From Chalara sp. BL73 (lineage: Eukaryota; Ascomycota; Leotiomycetes; Helotiales): 64,000 nucleotides of DNA. Shown here one piece after another: positions 58,969 through 64,000 of this stretch; the first letter of the stretch is position 1, and the number at the start of each line of letters is the position of its first letter. The DNA lies in contig CAKJVC010000012.1 in the NCBI GenBank assembly GCA_918026815.1, positions 248,001 through 312,000 on the forward strand, read 5' to 3'. Under the pieces are notes generated by a model, which saw only the letters and a program-made list of their open reading frames with translations, ran no database searches and was not told where the DNA came from. Both the position numbers and the translations under genes were made by a program.

Positions 58969-61705
58969 TTTTTGGTGCTGAGGATTATTGAGATATCTTG
59001 ATGTCGAACATTTAATAGCAAGTTGATATCACTATGGGAGGGAGTCTCGAAATACGGACTTGATGGCACTCATCCTTCGTGGGATAGCAATTTTCGACTC
59101 TCGTCGGCTAGGAAGCAATTAAAGGGAACTCAGTCAATGGTCATTGCAATGTATGGGCAGTGCTAGAATGATGCACGGTGTCCCCTCTAGCAATGGGGCT
59201 AGTTTGCCTGATTTGTAGCATGGATCGTAGCCAATCACAACGCTTAAATGCTGCCTATGCATTGTTTTATTGGCCAGTCCTATCCATGGAACTGTAGGCT
59301 CGCTTAGCGCGGAGCTCTGGAAATGCTCACCGAATATCTTGCCAAAAGAAGTCAGCCCCGATGCAGCTGTAATCCTTGACTTCCGCGTTTCGATTAACCC
59401 TGAGGATGAGAACAGACAGTAACTAATCATATATTTATGTAGAACTTAACGGAGTAGGACCACCACATACCAAGATGGCACCGCACTACAACATTTTGCG
59501 CAACTAGCGCATGCGCGAGAAATACTTTAAGCGGAGAAGACGGTATATATCGGACCCTATTCTCTGCTTCCATTTATATCTGAACAAATATTTATCTCGT
59601 AGAGCCTGCAAGGGCCGGTGGGTCACAGCGCACGACGAGTTCAGCTGCTGGGATGATACGGAGTCCAGTGGAGATACCCCCTGTCGTAACCAAACTGTCG
59701 GGTCGCCTAGGCTAACTGACACAGCCGCCATGACCTACGGATGCTCGCCCTATTGGTTGCTAAATGAGTATATGTATTACATACTGTAACCTTATGTAGT
59801 GTATGCAGGGGGCAAGATACCAAAAACGGTATCATAACCGTTGCTCTTTGTATGAGAGTCGGCTACGCCTTCTCAGCTTTGGAATAGTTGAGGGGGCTTT
59901 GGTGTTACATGATGCTGGCTAGTTCAACCCACGGCACCATACCTACGCAATGAACCTGCAAGACATGTCACCCGCTCGTGTCTGTGTCCAGAGGGAGAGA
60001 GGGGAGTGAAGAGCCCAGAATCGGAAGAACCATAACCCACAGCATAAAATGATCGACAAACGCCACTCAGGCGATTGTTTTACACAGATATCGTCTTACC
60101 AAATCTGTATGCGATTTCTACAGACAGGAGCGATTCTGCCTCGTAGTCTGCCAGCCTGCAGCAACTACGAAGTACATTCGGTATCAAGTTGCCGCATTTG
60201 GGCCGTTATTCAGAAACAATTCCTGAATTATCACATCTCTCTGTCTCCCTAGAAGGGTATTTGGCTTCATTCGCCAATACAGCCACATTCGATCCCCTCT
60301 GATGCCAGATGTTCTGGCACACATAATTTATAGATTCACTCCGGAAAAGGAACCAAGGCATTTAAAAGATGAATGTGGTTCTTTCTTGTTGATTATCGGC
60401 AAAGGAGACCGCGTTGATCAACTACTTGGCGGATCCGGTCCTAGTACGATATTCTCAGTTTCATTATATACTAATCAGGATGTGGTTAATCCTGGAAGTG
60501 AGGAGATAACTAAATCTGAGAGTGGAGAGGCAAGCGACTTAGAAAATGAGGAGACTACCGACTCGGAAAGTGGTGTAGAGATGACGTGAAATTTGTCATT
60601 GGGAGGAATACGCTGTATGCCAAATTGCCAACCGCAATAAACTGAACTGGCCTAAGCACGTGCGAGAAATAGTTATGGAACCCTAAAACACCAGACAAAC
60701 CAGCCGCCTCGGAACCTCCAAGTTAAGCTTGGAGGACTGCTGCTTTTTAGCAGAGGTATCTCCACCTGTGCCTCCGACACTGGAATTCTTAGATTATGCT
60801 GGTTAGACTACTGTGCCTGGTCTTATCTGACTAGCGTAGATTCATGCTGTGTAAATGTATGCCTAAGTGATGACAGTTAGCAGTTCAAATTCGAAAGTTG
60901 GCAGATGGAGGTAGGAGGTCGTGTTCGAACTGAGGGAGGACACGTGCCAAACTATAAGGCGCAATAGTACTTCCGTGAGAGCACTTGATTTTGCGGTTCA
61001 ACGTTACGCAAGTTCAACAAGCCCTTTGCACCAGATTTGCATAGACGTTATCCCTCGATCTCAAGGCTGCATTACAAACCCTCATATCTCCCTGCAAGCA
61101 CCGTAATTGCTCACCTCTTTAATTCATTGGTTACTTGCTGATCGATTCTGTCTTTTCAGGAGAAAGTGCTGCCGACAAAGCTTGCTCTTCTTTAACCTCT
61201 TGGCTGGCGTTATTGGTAGTGCCAGTAAGCCAACTACTGGCAATTTCTAGGTTTCTGTAGTTTGCCAGAGCTTCCTCTGAACTTTATCGCTGATTGTTAT
61301 ATCACTGTCCCCTCTCGTTTGGTCTTGGAGGAGAGTAGAAAGACGGGAAGGTCTGGGAACGAACATTACGACTGATAGACGACAAGTGGTCTCGATAACA
61401 TGGAGGGAGTAGTTCTTCGAGCTGATATTTACTACGAAGCATCCTTCTACTATATGCTGCTTGATTGTCTTTTTATAAGTTAAGGCTTTTCACTTACACT
61501 ACGGTATTCCACGAGAATAGAGAAAGCTCATTACTTATTTAAATGCTATTGGAAATTCAAAAACAAACAATAGACATAAAGCCAAGAAAAATAAAGCTAT
61601 AATTAGACCTCTCTAGCATCTTTGAACAGCACCTCACTCCTCGAGCCGCACCTAGACAAATTCTGCCTACCTGAGCGAGCTGGCCTTTACTGTACTGTAA
61701 TAAAT
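58969..61705. other. Long stretch without a firm gene
   Basis: About 2.7 kb. The best candidate is a plus-strand frame from ATG 60302 to 60589 (95 codons) with an acidic tail containing a repeated E-S-G-E/V motif. The same frame is open upstream from about 60050 except for one TGA at 60228, and a weak intron there would remove it. It may be a remnant of a larger gene. No family is recognised. The remainder shows only short frames. Confidence 0.4.
60302..60589 (+). CDS. Doubtful small open frame with acidic tail
   Basis: 95 codons from ATG. The first half reads like a globular piece (DVLAHIIYRF, GSFLLIIGKGDRVDQLLGG), the second half is Ser/Glu/Thr-rich with TKSESGEASD and TDSESGVE. No known family, no signal peptide, no splice partner that I trust. 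It could be the end of a decayed gene rather than an intact one. Confidence 0.3.
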   Translation: MPDVLAHIIYRFTPEKEPRHLKDECGSFLLIIGKGDRVDQLLGGSGPSTIFSVSLYTNQDVVNPGSEEITKSESGEASDLENEETTDSESGVEMT

Positions 61706-62714
61706 CTAGGAAGAGTCGTCATTGGGAGCGCTGTCACTGGACTTGACGTCGCCAACCCAGATTTCGGCATTGGTGAGTGTTATCGCTACTAAAAGTTAGT
61801 TTGAAGTTTCCAGAAACATGGAGATGGTTGAATGGAGCAGGGTTACACCTACTCTGTTGAGTCACCCCTTTAGTATATTCTACCTCACACGCCGTGCTAT
61901 CAATATCAGCGAGCCTAGAGAGTCGTTAAATATTAGCACATGACCCAAAATTCAGGTTTACCATAGTAGGGAAGAATAGCTTACATATAGGACTCGTCAA
62001 TGTTTTGCTGCAGCCAGACCTTATAATAATTCTTGGGAGTGAATCGAGCCGTCCCATGAGTGGGAGTAGGGGTTGGTTGCTGATAGATTGGCTTGTAAAC
62101 CCCGCCAGCAGTAGAGCAGCTGATCACTGCGCTAATGTCGTCGAAATTGTTTCGAAAGTTGAATTGGCCAGCTGGAATGTCTGAGAAAGCATTAGTTATT
62201 GGGGCTATTGTCTCTCTCTGGGAAATAGAGCGAAACGCACTCTTTCCGTCAGTCAACTGACGAGTTCCGAACTCGGTCAACGTGAAGAGCTGATGGCTGT
62301 GAATCACCATTGCTGCATCAGACCTGATGACTGGGGCACCAGACTCGAACGGGTCCGTTGTAAGGTAGATCTGATAATCCTCTGTCCAGCTGAAGACGTT
62401 GGTCATCAATGGTCCTTTTTTGAGGTTAGCTATCCGCCCCTGAAGATTCAAGTTAATTTGCCTACTCTTAATCTGGAAGACGACATTGAAGTCATTGCCG
62501 ACTTTCTTGGAGATGCAAAGCTTGTAAGGCTCGTCTTTGTTATTGTAAATTGGCAGACTGGAAGATAATTGTACATTAGTAAACCTTCAAGGAACCTGCC
62601 ATAAGTATATATCCGAAATTGCACCTAGATGCAAAGGTGCATAGCATGAGGGGTTTAGGGAATTACTTACAGGCTCTCTGCGATGTTGACAGTAAGTCTG
62701 TATTTATCAGCCAT
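61706..62714 (-). CDS. Unrecognised four-exon cytosolic protein, beta-rich
   Basis: Four exons: 62714-62671, 62557-61985, 61914-61853 and 61788-61706, giving 253 residues. Every intron has a good border (GTAAGT, GTAAGC and GTAGGT donors; CCAG, CTAG and TTAG acceptors), and the frame is continuous, which strongly supports the model. The protein starts MADKYRLTVNIAESLLP, then YKLCISKKVGNDFNVVF, FSWTEDYQIYLT, a Pro/Thr linker (QQPTPTPTHGT), KNYYKVWLQQNID and QQIAITLTNAEIWVGDVK. Alternating strand-like segments suggest a beta-sandwich. There is no signal peptide or membrane segment. Many fungi encode small cytosolic proteins with a similar rhythm (an early Y-x-L-C-I-x-K-K motif), but I can name no function. 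Confidence 0.82.
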
Positions 62715-63810
62715 TTTGATATTGATCTTGCAAAACGTTTCTGTTTGAGCGAGCAAAGAGATGAAAATTTTGACTAGGTCTATGACAGATGATATTCGAG
62801 TTGCTTCGATTGATGTAGCGTTTGAGGAAGAAACACCTGTACATTATATACTCGTTCCTTCTCGCAAACTCGCAAGCCTCCACAACTATTCAACTCGGAG
62901 CTCCCGAATCTTCTTCATTGTTTGAGCATGTAACTGAGATACAATGTCTCAAAGTCTGGACGGAGTTATTCTTTCAGCAAGCCATCAGACCTCTGTGCTT
63001 CCACTTCAGCAACTTTCTGGCGTCGTTGAAGGTCAGATACGGAGTTCAACTAACAATATTAATGCCGAAAGTAAATCGGATAGACGCGCTTAGAAAGTCA
63101 TGTGGCCTATTTGCCTGCGTCTTCGATTGCTGATTTTTATTTCAATTTACTGGCGTTGCTGGAGTTCTCGGGGGCTTTGCTTACAAATTACACTACGCCA
63201 GCCTGGTGACCGTGAATGCTCAAAGCTGGTGCAACCTTTCTATTAAATCAGCTAGCCGCTTTATCTTTGCTCTTCCAAGTCCAAGAGAAATTGGTCGAAA
63301 AGATTGTTGTGGTTGGGCGTGGAGTAAGCAGCTGAAATGACCCCGCGTTTAGTCTTGAAGGGCTGCATGAGGGAATGCCCGTTGACATCATGAAGAACCC
63401 CCATCCTGGGAGGTTAGTAGGCTGCCACTCCAGCCAGCCAACTTGTCCACCACGGACCTTTAAGTTGCCTGCCGGTAACGATTTTGTCGTAGCTTACAAC
63501 GGCATGTGCGCCTACATTTCCACTTTCGATATTAGCGGGGGATCTTCCGCTCACTATGTAAGATCAAATCGTAGTGGCGTCAAAATTAAAGCCCTCGTGT
63601 AGTTGTGCGCCGCGGTGCTAGTATTTTGGATGTGACTCAAGTGACACATTGAAGATACCACTAGGTAGTTCAAAATCTGCCATATCATCAAATCTCAAGA
63701 TTCAGAGGTTTGTACGTTCTTGCTATTAAGGCAATCGACCAACTTTGCGTAAGGTAATTAATCAACTATATAAGAAACCATTCGACTGTTCCGCTCCTCT
63801 GGGGTTAAAA
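62715..63810. other. Intergenic stretch
   Basis: About 1.1 kb. Frames of 60-103 codons on the plus strand lack an ATG or any motif. The 75-codon frame at 63375 has an ATG but no features. Confidence 0.5.
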
Positions 63811-64000
63811 TCAATTCTTGGCACCACCTCCAGATTGTAGTTCTGCCTTCGTCGTGGCAGGGAATATTTCTTGAGTTGTAATCCCCGTCCCAGCATCTGA
63901 CAGGCACTTCCAAATTTGGTCCTTTCCAGCGGGGGCTGTGATTTTGCGAACCTCACAGGTGGTTGCATTAAACAGAAAGAATTGATCTTCAGTTCCCGCC
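63811..64000 (-). CDS. Terminal exon of a gene entering from the right edge
   Basis: On the minus strand one frame is open from the window edge to TGA at 63813-63811 (62 residues visible) and has no start of its own. It reads like coding sequence: FLFNATTCEVRKITAPAGKD, then QIWKCLSDAGTGITTQEIF and a Lys/Gly/Asn end. The N-x-T and two Cys might hint at a secreted protein, but that is weak. An alternative frame on the same strand is also open and starts with ATG (68 codons), yet it is Arg/Gln-rich and less protein-like. The family is not recognised. Confidence 0.5.
   Translation of the reverse strand, partial: AGTEDQFFLFNATTCEVRKITAPAGKDQIWKCLSDAGTGITTQEIFPATTKAELQSGGGAKN

Noticed and set aside
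1..64000. CRISPR array, bacterial operon or biosynthetic gene cluster
   Set aside because: No regular spaced repeats, no co-directional tightly spaced genes, and no polyketide, peptide-synthetase or terpene core enzyme was seen.

Overview
The window looks like a piece of a filamentous ascomycete (Pezizomycotina) nuclear genome. Genes are split by short introns (about 40-160 bp) with GT(A/G)(A/T)G(T/C)-type donors and C/T-AG acceptors. UTRs and intergenic spaces are AT-leaning. Recognisable proteins are typical eukaryotic housekeeping products: haspin, HAT1, Ctk3, midasin and a mitochondrial L7/L12. The several BTB/POZ loci and F-box relics would fit a leotiomycete (Helotiales), but that finer placement is inference only. 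No bacterial operons, CRISPR arrays, rRNA genes, convincing tRNAs or intact transposons were seen.

Layout, left to right. 19-678 (-) is the 5' part of an Ala/Ser/Gln-rich helical-repeat protein running off the left edge. 2273-4049 (-) is a haspin-like kinase, divergent from 4546-6004 (+), a CCDC47/DUF1682 ER protein. 6286-8353 (-) carries a truncated and an intact BTB gene. 8354-13680 is gene-poor and partly AT-rich, with one GNAT acetyltransferase at 10232-11005 (+). 13681-15076 (-) is pyruvate dehydrogenase E1 alpha. 16501-18761 (-) is a Cdc4/Fbw7-type F-box/WD40 protein. 20283-21632 (-) is a ZIP9-like zinc transporter. 22215-24122 (+) is the type B histone acetyltransferase HAT1. 24523-25711 (-) is pyrroline-5-carboxylate reductase, divergent from 25921-26874 (+), the CTDK-I gamma subunit Ctk3. 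27801-28401 (-) is mitochondrial ribosomal protein L7/L12, divergent from 28601-43508 (+), the roughly 4,930-residue AAA+ ribosome-assembly motor midasin.

The last third is more accessory. 43756-44531 (-) is a BTB protein and 45168-46968 (-) a secreted M28 aminopeptidase with a Cys-patterned N-terminal module. 48102-50110 is an F-box pseudogene. 50925-51497 (-) is a 2H phosphoesterase and 53260-53570 (+) a tiny Cys-rich protein. 54428-55253 (-) is a BTB pseudogene broken by one TGA. 56057-56419 (+) is a small conserved-looking protein. 57052-58968 (-) is a T5orf172/Mug113-like protein with C-terminal membrane segments. 61706-62714 (-) is an unrecognised four-exon gene. 63811-64000 (-) is the terminal exon of a gene entering from the right.

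The genes do not form a pathway. The recurring architecture is head-to-head housekeeping pairs sharing 200-500 bp promoters, and scattered BTB/F-box loci at different stages of decay. Splice models were built by hand from consensus sites and checked by reading-frame arithmetic. They have not been tested against transcripts or databases.
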